A DNA stretch of 64,000 bases from Aselliscus stoliczkanus (taxonomy: Eukaryota; Chordata; Mammalia; Chiroptera; Hipposideridae): contig CM066727.1 of NCBI GenBank assembly GCA_033961575.1, forward strand, positions 119,772,434 to 119,836,433, written 5' to 3'. The number at the start of each line of letters is the position of its first letter. Position 1 is the stretch's first letter. A program made the position numbers and the translations under genes. The notes below the pieces were generated by a model that saw only the letters and a list, made by a program, of their open reading frames with translations, made no database searches and had not been told where the DNA came from. Positions 11,284-22,560 of the stretch are shown piece by piece.

Positions 11284-12087
11284 ATGGAGACAACTAACCT
11301 ACCAGATGCAGGGTTCAAAACACTGGTTATAAGGATGCTCAGTGATCTCAATGAGAACTTCAACAAAGAGATGGCAAACATAAAAATGGAGGTAGAAAAC
11401 ATAAAAAATCATCACTCAGAAATAAAGACGATAACAACTGAAATGAAGAATACATTAGAGGGAATCCACCGTAGATTAGATGAAGCAGAAGATCAAATCA
11501 GCGATTTGGAAGATAAGATAGCAGAAAAAATTTAATAAGAAGAGAAAAAAAATTGTTCAATGAGGATAGGCTAAGAGGCTTCTGGGACAACATTAAGCAT
11601 ACCAACATTCACATCATATGGGTACCGGAAGGAGAAGACAGAGAGCAAGGAATTGAAAACCTATTTGAAGAAATAATGACTGAAGACTTCTCTAACCTGG
11701 TAGAGGAAATAGACATACAAGCTCAGAAAGTGCAGAGAATTCCAAACAAGATGACCCCAAACAGGGACACACCAAGACACATCATAATTAAAATGCCAAA
11801 AAGAGACTCTTACAAGCAGCAAGAGAAAAGCAGTTAGTTACCTACAAGGGAGCTCCCATAAGATTGTCAGCTGATTTCTCAACAGAAACTTTGCAGGCCA
11901 GAAGGGGTTGGCTGAAAATATTTGAAGTGATGGAAAGAAAGGACCAACGACCAAGATTACTCTACACAACAAAGCTATCATTTAGAATCGAAGGACAGAT
12001 AAAAAACGTTGCCAGACAAGAAAAAAACTAAAGGACTTCATCACTGCCAAACTATTATTACAAGGAATGCTAAAGGGACTTCTTTAA
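11284..12087 (+). pseudogene. L1 ORF1 (RNA-binding nucleic acid chaperone), broken
   Basis: ORF1p coats L1 RNA and forms trimers through a coiled coil. Here the start methionine is followed by about 83 residues rich in heptad-type L/I/M and E/K, for example NEMLSDL-like and EAEDQISDLEDKI, which is the coiled coil. A stop at 11533-11535 and a frame change follow. From 11553 the RRM-like part resumes with the family hallmark VPEGEDREQGIENLFEEI and later TPRHIIIKMPK. The C-terminal domain can still be read to about 12087 (APIRLSADFSTETLQ, then LLY..LSFR), but with another stop before the end. It cannot give an intact protein. The lengths of the pieces match a mammalian L1 ORF1 of roughly 270-340 residues. 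Confidence 0.9.
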
Positions 12088-12125
12088 GGAGAAGGAAAAA
12101 AAAAAGATAAAAAATGTGAATAATA

Positions 12126-12592
12126 GGGCTGGCTGAGTGGCTCGTTGGTCAAGAGCTGGCTTGGGGGCCGGCCAAGTGGCGTGGTGGTTAAGTGCTGGCT
12201 TGGGAAGCCAGCAACCCCGATTCAGATCCCACATATGAGGGCCAGTGACACTGCCCTCTACAGCTAAGGTGGTGAACAATGGTTCCACCTGGAGCTGGGC
12301 TGCTGTGAGTCCCAGGATCAGCATAGCTGCAACCCCTGCTGCAGTGGGCTGCCATAAGCTATAGTGAGTGGCCAGCAGCCAGCATGAGTGCCCGGCAGCT
12401 GGGGTGAGCTGTCAAGAGCTGCAGTGAGTGGCCGTCCAGAGGCCGGTGACCAATCTGCCTCATCCGGGAAGAGTGCAATGATAATACCAACATGGGCCAG
12501 TGAAGCAATGTCCTCCATAACTAGACTGAAGAACAAAAGGACAACTTTTCCGTTCCCCTCCCCCAATTCCCCAGTAAAAATCTTTTCTTAAA
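12126..12592 (+). mobile_element. Long tRNA-derived SINE with duplicated head, inside the L1
   Basis: Flanked by a perfect 15-bp duplication, AAAATGTGAATAATA at 12111-12125 and 12593-12607, so its limits are certain. The first 40 bases (GGCTGGCTGAGTGGCTC..GCTTGGG) are a tRNA 5' segment with an A box. It is followed at once by a second, fuller copy (GGCCGGCCAAGTGGCG..GCTTGGG) and a B box region, GATTCAGATCCCAC. The body contains CACTGCCCTCTACAGC, GGAGCTGGGCTGCTGTGAG and imperfect GTGAGTGGCC..AGC repeats. The tail has CTAGACTGAAGAAC and a single CCCCAATTCCCCAG block before the A-rich end. It landed between L1 ORF1 and ORF2. Confidence 0.92.
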
Positions 12593-12610
12593 AAAATGTG
12601 AATAATAAAA

Positions 12611-12868
12611 TGACAATAACTACATATCCCTCAACAATTATTTTAAATGTAAATGAATTAAATGCTTCTGTCAAAAGACAGGTTGTTGAATGGATAAGAA
12701 AACAAGACCTTTACATATGTTGCCTACAAGAGACACACAGAGACTGAAAATAAAAGAATGGAAAGAGATATTTCATGAAAACGAAAAAATAAGCTGGGGT
12801 TGCAATACTTATACCAGACAAAATAGACTTTACAACAAGGCTATAACAAGAGACAAAGAAAGACCTAA
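12611..12868 (+). pseudogene. L1 ORF2 N-terminal endonuclease remnant
   Basis: ORF2p begins with an APE-like endonuclease. The translated start shows NVNELNA (the usual N..GLN motif) and CCLQETH (the metal-binding QET segment), in the correct order about 30 residues apart. Internal stops follow, then TRDKE. At about 12868 the sequence switches abruptly to the distal ORF2/3' region (TCCACTTCTGGGTATTTATC), so the rest of the endonuclease and the whole reverse transcriptase are missing. Confidence 0.85.
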
Positions 12869-13629
12869 GAATTCCACTTCTGGGTATTTATCCGAAGAAA
12901 CACTAAACACAAATTCAAAAAGACATAGGCATCCATATGTTCATTGCAGCAATATTTACAATAGACAAGATATGGAAGCAACCTAAGTGTCCATCAATAG
13001 ATGGAAGGATAAAGAAGTACTAGATATATACAATTTAATATTATTCAGCCATAAAAAGAAATGAAATCTTGCCATCTGCATCAACATGAATAGACTTAGA
13101 AGATATTATGCTAAGTGAAATAAGTGACAAATATCAGATGATTTCACTTATATGTGGAATCTAAAAAAAACAAAATAAATGAACAAAAAAAATAGAAACA
13201 AACTCAGATACAGAGAACGTTTTGATGATTGCTGGATGGGAGGGGTGTTAGGAGGATGGTTGGAAAAGGCGAAGGGATTAAGAAGTATAAATTGGTAGTT
13301 ACAAAATAGTTATGGGGATATAAAGTACAGCATAGGGAATATAATCAATAATATTGTAATAACTATGTATGGTATCAGATGGGTACTAGATTTATTGGGT
13401 GATCACTTTTTAAGTTATATAAACATTTATTCATTGTATTGTACACCTATAACTAATATAATCTTATATGTCAACTGTAATTGAAAATTAAAAAAATTAT
13501 TTTAAAAATAAAGTAATGATAAATTGGAAAGATTTCTGTTGTATTTAATCAGATTAAAGGTTGGACATAATCCAACTCAAAAATGTTAATAAGATTTTTT
13601 GAACTTAATGATTATAATTTGTATTGCAT

Positions 13630-13885
13630 TAATAGATATTTTTATTGAGCATTTACTCTATGGCATCATATTTTCCCAGAGCCTTTACATACAGTAAGCT
13701 CCACACTTAATCATCACACAAAAAAGATAGATATCTTTATTTTCTCCACTTCACAAAAAAAGAAACTGAAGCCCAGAGAAGCTAAGTAACTTGCCCAAGT
13801 ATACACAATGGCCAGTAAATTGCTGAGTCAGGGTGCTAATCCAGGCCATCTGGCTCTAGTGCCACGCACTTAATGCTACCATGCT
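13630..13885 (-). mobile_element. MIR SINE, reversed
   Basis: TTATTGAGCATTTACTCTATG, AGAAACTGAAGCCCAGAGAA, GCTAAGTAACTTGCCCAAG and CTGGCTCTAGTGCCA in reversed MIR order. Near full length. Confidence 0.9.
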
Positions 13886-14104
13886 GGTCTGAGAACATTA
13901 ACTAGTACTTTGTAAAGTGGAACATTAAAGCAGAACTAGGTCTTCTCCAAATAAGCATGTAGATAAATAGAATAGCATAGTCCAGAAAAAAGCATATTGT
14001 ATATAAGGATATAATAGATAACAAGAGATACCGTAAAAGAACCATGAAGGAAAAAAATAATTTAATACACGTTATTTAGGATACTTAGCATTTTTTTTAA
14101 AACA

Positions 14105-14350
14105 AAACAAAACAAACCAATTTAGTCCTCCAATTTCATACCCCATGATCAAAATAAATTTTGGATGGCTAAAATGATAGATAATAGTAATGTAGCAGAA
14201 AATATAAATTATTGCCCATCAAGTGCCTGGAGAAACCATTTTTATTTTTTACTTAGAAATGACACAGGAATCACAAAGGAAAAGATTGACAGATTTGGCT
14301 ACATAAAGAATGGTAAACACATGTACAACAAGAAGAAAATAACTTAGCTC
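14105..14350 (+). mobile_element. Ancient L1M ORF2 fragment
   Basis: AAAATAAATTTTGGATGGCTA and AGATTGACAGATTTGGCTAC with ACATAAAGAATGG correspond to distal L1 ORF2 of old (L1M) subfamilies. It is strongly decayed. Confidence 0.65.
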
Positions 14351-15309
14351 AGCAGATGTGAAAGGATTACATGAAACATGACAAACAGAACCTCTCATCT
14401 GTAGGGAACACCCTCAAAGTGAAAAGTGAAGTGAAAGCCATGGACCAGTTCCTCTTCATGTGGGGGACTGTGGGAGCAGAAGAAGACCTGCTTCCTGGCA
14501 GGAGCAGGGCAGGTGTCCTTGGGGTTCACCTGGGGTCTCACCATGGTGGGCAGCCTGTGCACAGGAAGAAGGGGGCTGGCCTGATGCATACCTACATCTG
14601 GTGAGGCTCTGGGGAAAGGAGAATCGAAGTGGTCCTAGGGTAGGGCAGGATGTGGTTGCCCAGGAACTTTGTCTTTCTAGGGGTGTCCTTTACTCCAGAA
14701 GGGAGAAAGGAAGGCAAAACAGAGGATACAGCCCTGGATGTGGGGAGAATTGGGAGATCTGTCCTAGAAAATCAACCTCTGTGACAGAGAACCCGCTTCA
14801 ACAGGCAAAGAAGATGGAGACAGTGTCTCCCAAAGATGCAAGATCTCCAAGCAGGAGATTCAGGACCCCATGGCAGGTGGATTTTCCTCAGCTGTGAGTA
14901 AATTCTTTACGTGGTGGTGACAGGGCAGTGATTTCTAAGGATAATCATCCCTGGAATCAGGAGGCCACAGGAAACTCAGAGGGAAATAGAAGCTGCAAGG
15001 CACCTCATGAGCTTTCACGTTAAGAACTCACATAACACATGGAAGAAGACGTGAAAAGCGTTTCACACACTGCAGTGACAAACAGCAAAGAACACAGAAT
15101 GGTGATCACCTTCACAGGTAACACAGAACATGAAGTGAAGCAACACTGAAAATGACTTCATGGCTAGTAAACCAGCCCCTTCCCACGAAATCTAAGCACC
15201 ATGCTGCCAGAGACTTTTGGGTGTTTTCACTACTCTCCTGTACACAGAACTGTGGACCACTACAGTACAAATTCAATAAATACTTGTTAAATGTAGAAGA
15301 AGACATCTA
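14351..15309. other. Unassigned stretch between two L1M pieces, GC-richer
   Basis: No repeat family recognised. Moderately GC-rich, with overlapping open frames (14371-14897 +) of low complexity and no known domain. It interrupts the L1M fragments on either side, so it may be an old insertion of unknown type or the remains of their missing middle. Confidence 0.35.
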
Positions 15310-15670
15310 GCTGTCCCACTTGTGGCAAAAGCCTTGGTAACTCAACCATTGCTGGTGGCATGCTCAATGGATTCAACATTTTGGGAAACAAGAAGCAAGA
15401 AGATGGTGTATCACCACACGTGTTCACATCTTTCGAACCCATCTGTGCATTGTTGGAAATTTATTTTAGAAAATAATTGAACATTCAAAATGAAGCTATA
15501 TATATGAATTTCTATAATACTAGCAAACATTCAAAAACAAAAAGGAGGCTAATAAACTACATATATGTATATAGTATCAATAAAATATTATTGATCCATT
15601 TAAAATGATATTAAGAAGACGCTAGAAATGTGGACAGAGATTTTATAATGCTAAGTGAACAAAACAGAAA
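15310..15670 (+). mobile_element. Ancient L1M 3' region fragment
   Basis: The sequence around 15540-15660 (GGCTAATAAACTACATATATG, then TTATAATGCTAAGTGAACAA) matches the distal ORF2/3' region of old L1s, where TTATGCTAAGTGAAATAAG is conserved. Confidence 0.65.
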
Positions 15671-16349
15671 GTCAAGGGGCCTCCCGGCTGCCTCCAGTGT
15701 GCTTTATTGAAGCCCATCTCCTTGCTGCTGTAGGTGCAGACCCTGAGGACACCTGATAGAGCTTCCAGTACCACTACGATGCTGCCGTGCCCATCAAATG
15801 TGACCACTGCTGTTGCTGACATTAGGTGTGCTTTCTGCTAACGCCCCTGATATCTCACTGTGTCAGCACCCACCTTAGTGTCATGTCTCCCACACTGATC
15901 CCCTAGTTGTACAACATTATCTTCTCAACTGGGTCAAAAATGTTAAACAGTAAAGATGCCATGTTTCCTTTTTGTGCTTAGGCTGTGCTCCAAATCAGCG
16001 CACCCCTCCCAACGCCAACCAAAAGTATATGTCCGACTCTAATTTGTTTAAGTTAAATTTTCTTAGGAGACCTTGCAGTTCCTCATGCAAATTGACCTCC
16101 ACTGGCTCTGACTTCTCTGCTCAGGGATGTCTGAGTCCTATGGTGAGAAGAACCACTTAGATGCACATTAGGACCACTGATATGAAAGTCTTTTTTTTTG
16201 TTAAGTATTAAGATATGATATGCACTTTTATTTGAACAATGTTTTTATATTTTATACTTATATTTTAATGTAAAATCAATCATTGATATTTGTTAATTTC
16301 TTGACAGTTTAATTTCTTGAGTTACCATTTTTTGCTCTATTCTTGTACT
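15671..16349. other. Unassigned stretch
   Basis: 15671-15990 is moderately GC-rich and unlike its surroundings. I considered an old processed pseudogene but could match it to no gene. The remainder is AT-rich with nothing recognised. Confidence 0.35.
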
Positions 16350-17390
16350 TTTAAATTTAATTTAAAAAATTACTAATATAAGGCATGTTTGAAACCATCT
16401 AAAGATTTATAAAGAAAAAATTGATAATCTTTCCTCATTCCATCCAATCTATTTTTACTTCCCTGAAAAACAAACATTGTAGTTTGATGTATGAGCCTCC
16501 TCACATTTCTCTTTTTCTTCATTCTTATACAAATAAGCTTAAATACATGTCTGCATATACGGGGAGGCTGTGTGTATATTGATGGAATCACCCTATAAAC
16601 ATATATTTGAAACTTGCTTTTTTCCACAAATTAATTTATTAGAACATCTCTTTTGACCAATTAATATAGATCCCACCAAATATATTCATAGTAGCATAAT
16701 ATTCTGTAGAAATGACTCAGTTAATTCAATCATTTCCCTAGTTTTGGACAATCAACCTATTTTTGTGATTATTTAAAAATGTTACAATAAATATTGTTAC
16801 ATATACAGATACATATCATAAATAAATACACAATTATAAACATATATTTACACATACATGCAGAAAATTTTCGTGTTTTTGTTTCTATCAAATGCAATAT
16901 TGACATTGCTTCATCATGTAATTTACATTTTAGTAGATGTTCCTGAGTTTCCCAAAATGAGATGGCAATTTACAACCCCATCAGCCATACATTCACTTCC
17001 CTCTTCACGAAATTGAACATATTTTAATTTTTGCCAATTTGGTGGATGAAAAATGGAATCTCATCTTTATTTTAATTGACATTTCCCCAACTATCTATTA
17101 GGCTGTGTGTATTTTCATAAGTTTATTGTCCTTTGGATTTCTCTTTCTGGTAACATCATTTATATATTTGCCCATTTTTCCATTGGGATGTTAGCTCCTT
17201 GCTTATTAATTTGTAGGAGCTTTTTTTTTTTTGAAGGCAGTGTCACTGGCCCTCATATGTGGGACCCGAACTGGGGCTGCTGGCTTCCTAAGCCAGAGCT
17301 TAACCACAGCGCCACTCGGCCGGCCCTAGGGGCTTTTTATTATATGATTATACAGGCTGCAGTATAGGGCAGAGAAAATGATTTTCCCTC
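16350..17390 (-). mobile_element. Ancient L1M distal ORF2/3' region, reversed
   Basis: Reversed L1 phrases: ATTTTTGCCAATTTGGTGGAT, AAATGGAATCTCATCTTTA, TTGACATTTCCCCAACTA, GTCCTTTGGATTTCTC, TTGCCCATTTTTCCATTGGG and TTAATTTGTAGGAGC. A short SINE interrupts it at 17227-17326. Confidence 0.8.
17227..17326 (-). mobile_element. Short tRNA-derived SINE, reversed
   Basis: On the minus strand: GGGCCGGCCGAGTGGCGC, GTGGTTAAG, the B-box region, CCACATATGAGGGCCAGTG and ACTGCCTTC, directly followed by poly(A). The body and CCCCAATTCC tail of the long form are absent. The flanks TAGGAGCTTTTT (17214 on) and TAGGGGCTTTTT (17327 on) form the target-site duplication with one mismatch. Confidence 0.9.
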
Positions 17391-17394
17391 TACC

Positions 17395-17905
17395 CCTCAT
17401 TGACTTAGGCCTTGTAAATTAAACTGACAAAAGTTAGGTTAACAAGAAAAAAAACAAAAGTTCATTAATATGAGCATTATACAGACACATGGAAGTACTC
17501 AGTGATGAGTAACTCATAGGAATGATTGAAACGAACAATATGTTTTTACAGAAGTGACAAGACAAAGGAGAAGGGCTTAGTTTCTAGGTGGCAAATTGTG
17601 GGAAGGAAAATGTATGGGAAAACTACTGGAAGATAAGAGTTAGTAAAGTTTATTATATAAACTTCTCTGGTGCCATCTCTGGGTTGATAAGTGCCTAGAG
17701 TTGTCTTCAGTGGTTAACTTACATTCTGCTGGGAGAGAAAAGGGGTGGGGGGCAGAGATCACCTTTTCAAATTTATGTCCTACTTGTGTGCAGATAGGGG
17801 AAGCCCAGAGGGCTTTCTTATATCTGTGGCTTTTCAATTGCCTTTAGCTGCAAATAATCCTTATGCCAAAGTGGCATATTTTGGGGTGGCATATTCTGCT
17901 ACTTT
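17395..17905 (-). mobile_element. Solo LTR of ERVL type, reversed
   Basis: Minus strand reads GCAGAATATGCCACCCC..AATATGCCACTTTGGC at the 5' end, a start I associate with ERVL-class LTRs. Downstream is TATATAATAAACTTTACTAA, which could supply a TATA or poly(A) signal. It has no flanking viral coding sequence. Family naming is tentative. Confidence 0.6.
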
Positions 17906-18139
17906 TCAGTTGGTTACCTTTTAACTTATTTTAATGGTGTCATTTGTCATGAAAAAACTTAAGAAACACATAGTTAAGTATATCTATCATTATCTTTATG
18001 ATTTATGGGTGTCCTATTTTGGTTTTAGGAAGCCCTTCCCTAAATTATGCAAATTGTTTTCTAAATTTTTTGTTTTTTTGTTTTATTGTTTACTTTAAAC
18101 TTTTTTTCTGGAGATCCAGCCTTAATTTTCTTTTTACCT

Positions 18140-18800
18140 TTCACATTTTTCTTAGATGATCTCATTCACTCCCATGGCATTAACTCTTGATGATATAGTG
18201 ATGTCTTCAAAATCCATATTTTTATTTAATTCCATAACTCTTACCATATCTCTAGAGCAAGCCTCATATATTACTCAGTCTACTGAGCATCTCACTTGTA
18301 CCAAACTGAACTCATGGTTGTACTTCATGTCCTCATCAGACTTTATGTTCCTAGATCTCCAGCCATGGATGGCACCACCATCATCCAGTAGCTTAAGTGC
18401 AGAAACCTAGAAGGGATCTTTAAGTTCTTCTTTTCATTTAACTAAAATGTCCAACAAACTTTTATCTCTCATTATTTCTTTCCCGTTAATTTCTCTTGAA
18501 TCTGTTCACCCCTCTCTGTTTTCATTTTCACTCCTAGACTACGGCAATAGCTTCCCAACTGTTTCGTTAACAATTATTTTTGACATTCAATTTAATTTTG
18601 AAATTGTCTTTCTAATCATCTTTCTGAAATGCAAATCAGGTTAGACCTGTATCTAAATTCCTTCAGTGCCTTTTGCTTTCTAAGAAAGGTCTAAATTTCT
18701 AGGCATGGCCTGAAAAGTCAATCATGATAACAAACTCCTTGAGAGCAAGTCCACATCTTATATATGTTGCTACAGTAAAATGCTGAGTACATAATAGTGG
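18140..18800 (+). mobile_element. Ancient L2-like LINE fragment
   Basis: Recognisable run of GACTACGGCAATAGCTTCC, CTTTCTGAAATGCAAATC, CCTTCAGTGCCTTTTGC, GGCATGGCCTGAAAAG and ACTCCTTGAGAGCAAGTCC. This matches a common mammalian LINE 3' region in forward orientation. The subfamily is not certain. Confidence 0.6.
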
Positions 18801-19264
18801 TATAAACAAATACATGAAAGAACAAATTTCTGGAAAAAAAGCTATCACATATGAGTACATACGTTCCATTAGTATCAAAAGCTAGAATTAATTTTGTATG
18901 TCTCCTTTGTAATTTTTGGAGTAGTTTTTCATTGAATCATAAATAAGAACTACTATTATGCTGGGATGACATAAGAAAGGAGGCTCAGATTGAGGAAAGA
19001 GAATAAAATATCTTTTGAACAAAGGCTTAGATGTGAAATCATTATGCCAATTTTATATCTTGAAGGCTTTGATGCATCTTTCCATATTGATTTCAAAAGA
19101 TATTGCTCATGTCTAAAACATGTCCAGCTGCAGGTTAAAATATTTGAGCCTGAAATATTATGATATCTACAACTGAGCTTCAAATGGTTCAGCAAAAAAA
19201 AAATTGTATGTATCATATATTGTATACACACACACATATGTGAATACGTAAGCACACAGATATA
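18801..19264. other. AT-rich unique stretch
   Basis: Nothing recognised apart from a short ACACACAC run near 19225-19240. Confidence 0.4.
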
Positions 19265-19410
19265 CAAATCCATATCTGGTGAAAGAGAGAGAGAAAGCAA
19301 ATGTGGCAAATGTTAACAATTAGTGAATATAGGTGATAGGTATATTGGTGTTCCTTGTACTATATTTTAAATTTTCTGAAGAATTGCAAATTATCAAAAG
19401 AAAACGTTAA
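19265..19410 (+). mobile_element. Ancient L1M 3' UTR end
   Basis: GAGAGAAAGCAAATGTGGC, TTAACAATTAGTGAATATAGG, GGTATATTGGTGTTCC and TTGTACTATATTTTAAATTTT correspond to the 3' UTR of old L1M elements. Confidence 0.7.
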
Positions 19411-19894
19411 GAAAAAGAGCAGTGTTCAAAGCATACATTTTAAAACAATCTCAACAACCCTAATACTATAATAATTTAATGAAAACATTTGATGATTCAA
19501 TAGAAAAATTGTATACAATTGTATTCTTTACTTCCTTAGTTATAAAGATAAATGTTTTTCATATGTTTATAAAAAAATCTTATTTCTCCTTTTATGAATG
19601 GTCTTTGTCCACATTTCTATTTGAGGTTTATTTCTTAAGAGTTTTTTTATATGTGATATAAGTGTATTGATACTTTGTAATGTATAAACAGATAACCCTG
19701 AAACATATGTCATTATATAAGTGTTTTATATATTACAAAGAAGTAACACAAACCAATGCAACAGAAATTAATTGGATAAGTTGGCAAACTCATTCACACA
19801 CAAATGTGAGATTTTTACCATATCTCACACTAGGAAAAATACCAAAATTAATGTTATACAATTAAAAAGTTGATTGCAAAATATTGTAAAATCT
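19411..19894. other. AT-rich unique stretch
   Basis: No repeat called with confidence. Likely decayed L1 in part. Confidence 0.35.
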
Positions 19895-20220
19895 TAAAAA
19901 TTTTAAATCTAATATAATTATTGTTTGATCTTGAGGTTGAAAAGACCTTTCCATTAAAACCATGGAAGAAAAAAAAACAAAGAAAAAAACTGGCAATATA
20001 TTTGATTTCATACAAATCTTAAAAAAAAAAAACATGTAGACAAATACCAGAGAGTTGAAATTATTAATATAAAGAAAACTCTTGAAATCAATAAAAAGCA
20101 ATAATGTCACATAGAGAAAAACATTAAGAAAAACAGAAGGAATAAAATTCAAGTCATGAAAGAAGAAATCCAAATTCCATAAAAGCATATGAACAGATAT
20201 TTTAAAACAGAATGTAGGCT
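19895..20220 (+). mobile_element. Ancient L1M ORF2 fragment
   Basis: ATATAAAGAAAACTCTTGAAATC, ATCAATAAAAAGCAATAATG, AAGAAATCCAAATTCC and AAAAGCATATGAACAGATAT follow distal L1 ORF2. The 133-codon reverse-strand frame here (19862-20263) is the complement of this repeat and not a gene. Confidence 0.65.
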
Positions 20221-20369
20221 GTTGGTTCAGTTGGCTGTGGCAATTTGCATGAGTGAGATCCAACCTCAGCTGATGATCATCCAGAAAACTGGCAATAATG
20301 TTTTAAAAAATGTTAATATAACACTCAACTCTCTGTTAACAAGAGCATAGCAGGCAAGAAGGGCAGATC

Positions 20370-20920
20370 ATACAGCCATACTTGGCATTGTTCAGGCCCT
20401 TATTAGAGTAATGCAATCAATGTGGGGTTCCACCTTTCAAAATGCATCTGGGGAAACTAGAGAGGGTCCCCTAAGAGGCACTACCAAATGATTACAGAGA
20501 ACATTAAACCAACTGGGGAAGATTAAGGGGATTATATTTATTTAGTCTAGAAAAGAAAGAACTAAATAGTGAATAGTTATTTTCAATCTTATAAGTATAT
20601 GAAAAAAATGATTATCCTGAGGAAAGCTAGATTACTCTATTTGTATGATAGACAACAATCTAAGAGGAATATGGTTAAATTGCACCAAGACACTCTAACA
20701 TTAGGCCTTGCAAAACTTTCAGGGCAGACTAACAAAGAAACAAAGGAATCCCTGTCTTTGCATATCTTTCTGAGCAATTTAGACAATTGCCTATCTTGTG
20801 GCTCAGTTATAGAATAGCAGGTGGCTGGGTCCTTGATTAGAATTATACGTTTTAGAATCTTAGAACTGAAAAATAACCTCAGTAGATTAGTTTATCATTT
20901 ATATGTTTTGTAGATTTCTG
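20370..20920 (+). mobile_element. Ancient CR1/L3-like repeat fragment
   Basis: AGAGAGGGTCCCCTAAGAGG, TTATTTAGTCTAGAAAAGAA, TTAGAATCTTAGAACTGAA and AATAACCTCAGTAGATTAG resemble a deeply diverged CR1/L3-type mammalian repeat. Low identity. Confidence 0.4.
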
Positions 20921-21219
20921 TTGCCACCCACTCACCAATAGCATATACAAAAGAAAATATAGGATGTGAAGTCTTGAAGGTTAGAGATTTATCATGGTCA
21001 AATGACAAGCTTGTTAAAGTGTCTGCTCAGATAATGTCAACAGATCTTAGTTATCTGGTATGAAAAAACAAACTGTAAATTAGGGCACTTTAGTACTGTG
21101 ATTCTTAATTTTTTTTTCTATTTACAGACAAAAACTAGTCTTTTATCCCAAGACAAAAGCATATAGTTGCATGCACTCATCCATAGTACCCTGGTCCCCA
21201 AATTTAATGGCCAAGTTGA

Positions 21220-21480
21220 GGTGGTGTGATATAGTGGTTAACAACACAGCATTTGTACTTATTATATTTATATCTATATTGAAATCTTCCCCTGTACACT
21301 TACTAGCCTTACAATCTTGAGAGTGCTAATCTTTCTAAATTTATTTCCTCAATTCTAAAATGGGCATAACTTATCTTCTGTGTGGAAATTTTTAGTGAAC
21401 ATCCATTAAGCAGCAAAAGTAAACTAAAAAATTTTAAGTAAATGGTCTGACCCACAGCAGATGCTATAGAAAAGTGTTTT
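21220..21480 (+). mobile_element. MIR SINE
   Basis: GTGTGATATAGTGGTTAACA, CACTTACTAGCCTTACAATC, TTATTTCCTCAATTCTAAAA and TGGGCATAAC are MIR landmarks in order. Strongly diverged. Confidence 0.75.
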
Positions 21481-21789
21481 TCCAATGTCAAGTTGTGATC
21501 AAGTTGTGATTTACTAAGAATTTCATAGTAAAATTAATTCAATAGGTATAATAATAATTGGTTTAAAAAAAGTGAAAAAGAATAAAAAATATTTATTGTA
21601 GTTAGTAATCATAAGTATTGCTTTGAATAATTTTTTCCTGTTATACATTTGTGTGAGAGTGTTATAGTAATAGATATGAGGTATTTCTTATTGCGGGTCT
21701 TGGTCAAAAATTTTGTAGTCACATAGGTTATTATTTTTAATTTTATCCCTTGTTTTATTTTTCTAGTGCTTTCTGTAGGACCACAATAT

Positions 21790-22560
21790 ATATCCCCACC
21801 TCATCACTCTCTATTTTAAATCATGACATCACCTCATATGTAAGGTAACAGCTCTACAACAATATACCCCATCCACCCTCTTTAACCTTGGGTGCCATGA
21901 TCCTCACACATTTTACTTTTACACATATGTTACAAACCCTACAACATATTACCATCGTTTTTGCTTTAAATGGTCAACCTTAGTATATTGAGAAAAAGAA
22001 AAAAAAATTCTACATTTATTATCTCTGGTGTACTTTAGTGTTTCTTATTGATCTGAGATGATATCCTCCACTATCCTGCCTCGGCCTAAAGAACTTTCTT
22101 TAGCATGCTCTGTAGCAGGATCTGCTGTAATAATCTCTCTCAATTTTGGCAATCTGAAATCATCTTCATCTTATCCCCACAATTAAGGGACATCTTTGCT
22201 GGTTATAAAATTCAAGACTGACAATTCCCTAGATCCTCAAAGATGTTGTTCCCTTGCCATTTGGCCTATTTTGTTTTTTTATGAAAAGTCAGAAAATGCC
22301 TTCATCATTGTTTCTTTGTATGCATTGTCTCTTCACTTGTTGCTTATAAGATTTTCTCTTAATCTTTGGTTTTCAGAAATTTGACCATGATGTACCACAG
22401 TGTTGTTTGGCTTGTGTTCTTCTGTTTGAGAGCCACTGAATTTCTTGAATCCTGGAGTGGATATTTCTAATCAAACATGAAAGCTGCATAGCCATTAGCT
22501 CTTCAACCATTTTCTCTCTCTCCTTTCCCTCTTCCTTGGTTTCTCAACACTGCAGCCACA
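21790..22560. mobile_element. Ancient L1M internal fragment
   Basis: The succession GCTCTGTAGCAGGATCTGCTG, CTTTGCTGGTTATAAAATTC, TGCCATTTGGCC, TTCTCTTAATCTTTGG and TTTGACCATGATGTACCAC corresponds to a common region of old L1M elements. I do not assign the strand. Confidence 0.6.

Larger units (their letters stand above)
8192..13509 (+). mobile_element. LINE-1 with intact 5' end, deleted ORF2 and nested insertions
   Basis: A single L1 is bounded by matching flanks. AAAGTAATGAT at 8172-8182 recurs at 13510-13520, and both copies continue into AATTGG. In order it holds a 5' UTR (8192-8422, resuming 9970-11283), a broken ORF1 (11284-12087), the start of the ORF2 endonuclease (12611-12868), then a jump to the last part of ORF2 and the 3' UTR (about 12869-13509, with ATATGTGGAATCTAAAAAAA and TTGTACACCTATAACTAATA). 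Two later insertions split it: a truncated L1 at 8423-9969 and a SINE at 12126-12592. Without these it is only about 3.3 kb, so roughly 3 kb of ORF2, including the reverse transcriptase, is absent. It cannot be autonomous. Confidence 0.85.

Noticed and set aside
15671..15990. Processed pseudogene
   Set aside because: Composition differs from its neighbours but I could match it to no gene and saw no tail or duplication.
19862..20263. 133-codon minus-strand frame rich in Phe and Leu
   Set aside because: It is the complement of a decayed L1M ORF2 fragment, where A-rich L1 sense reads as TTT codons.
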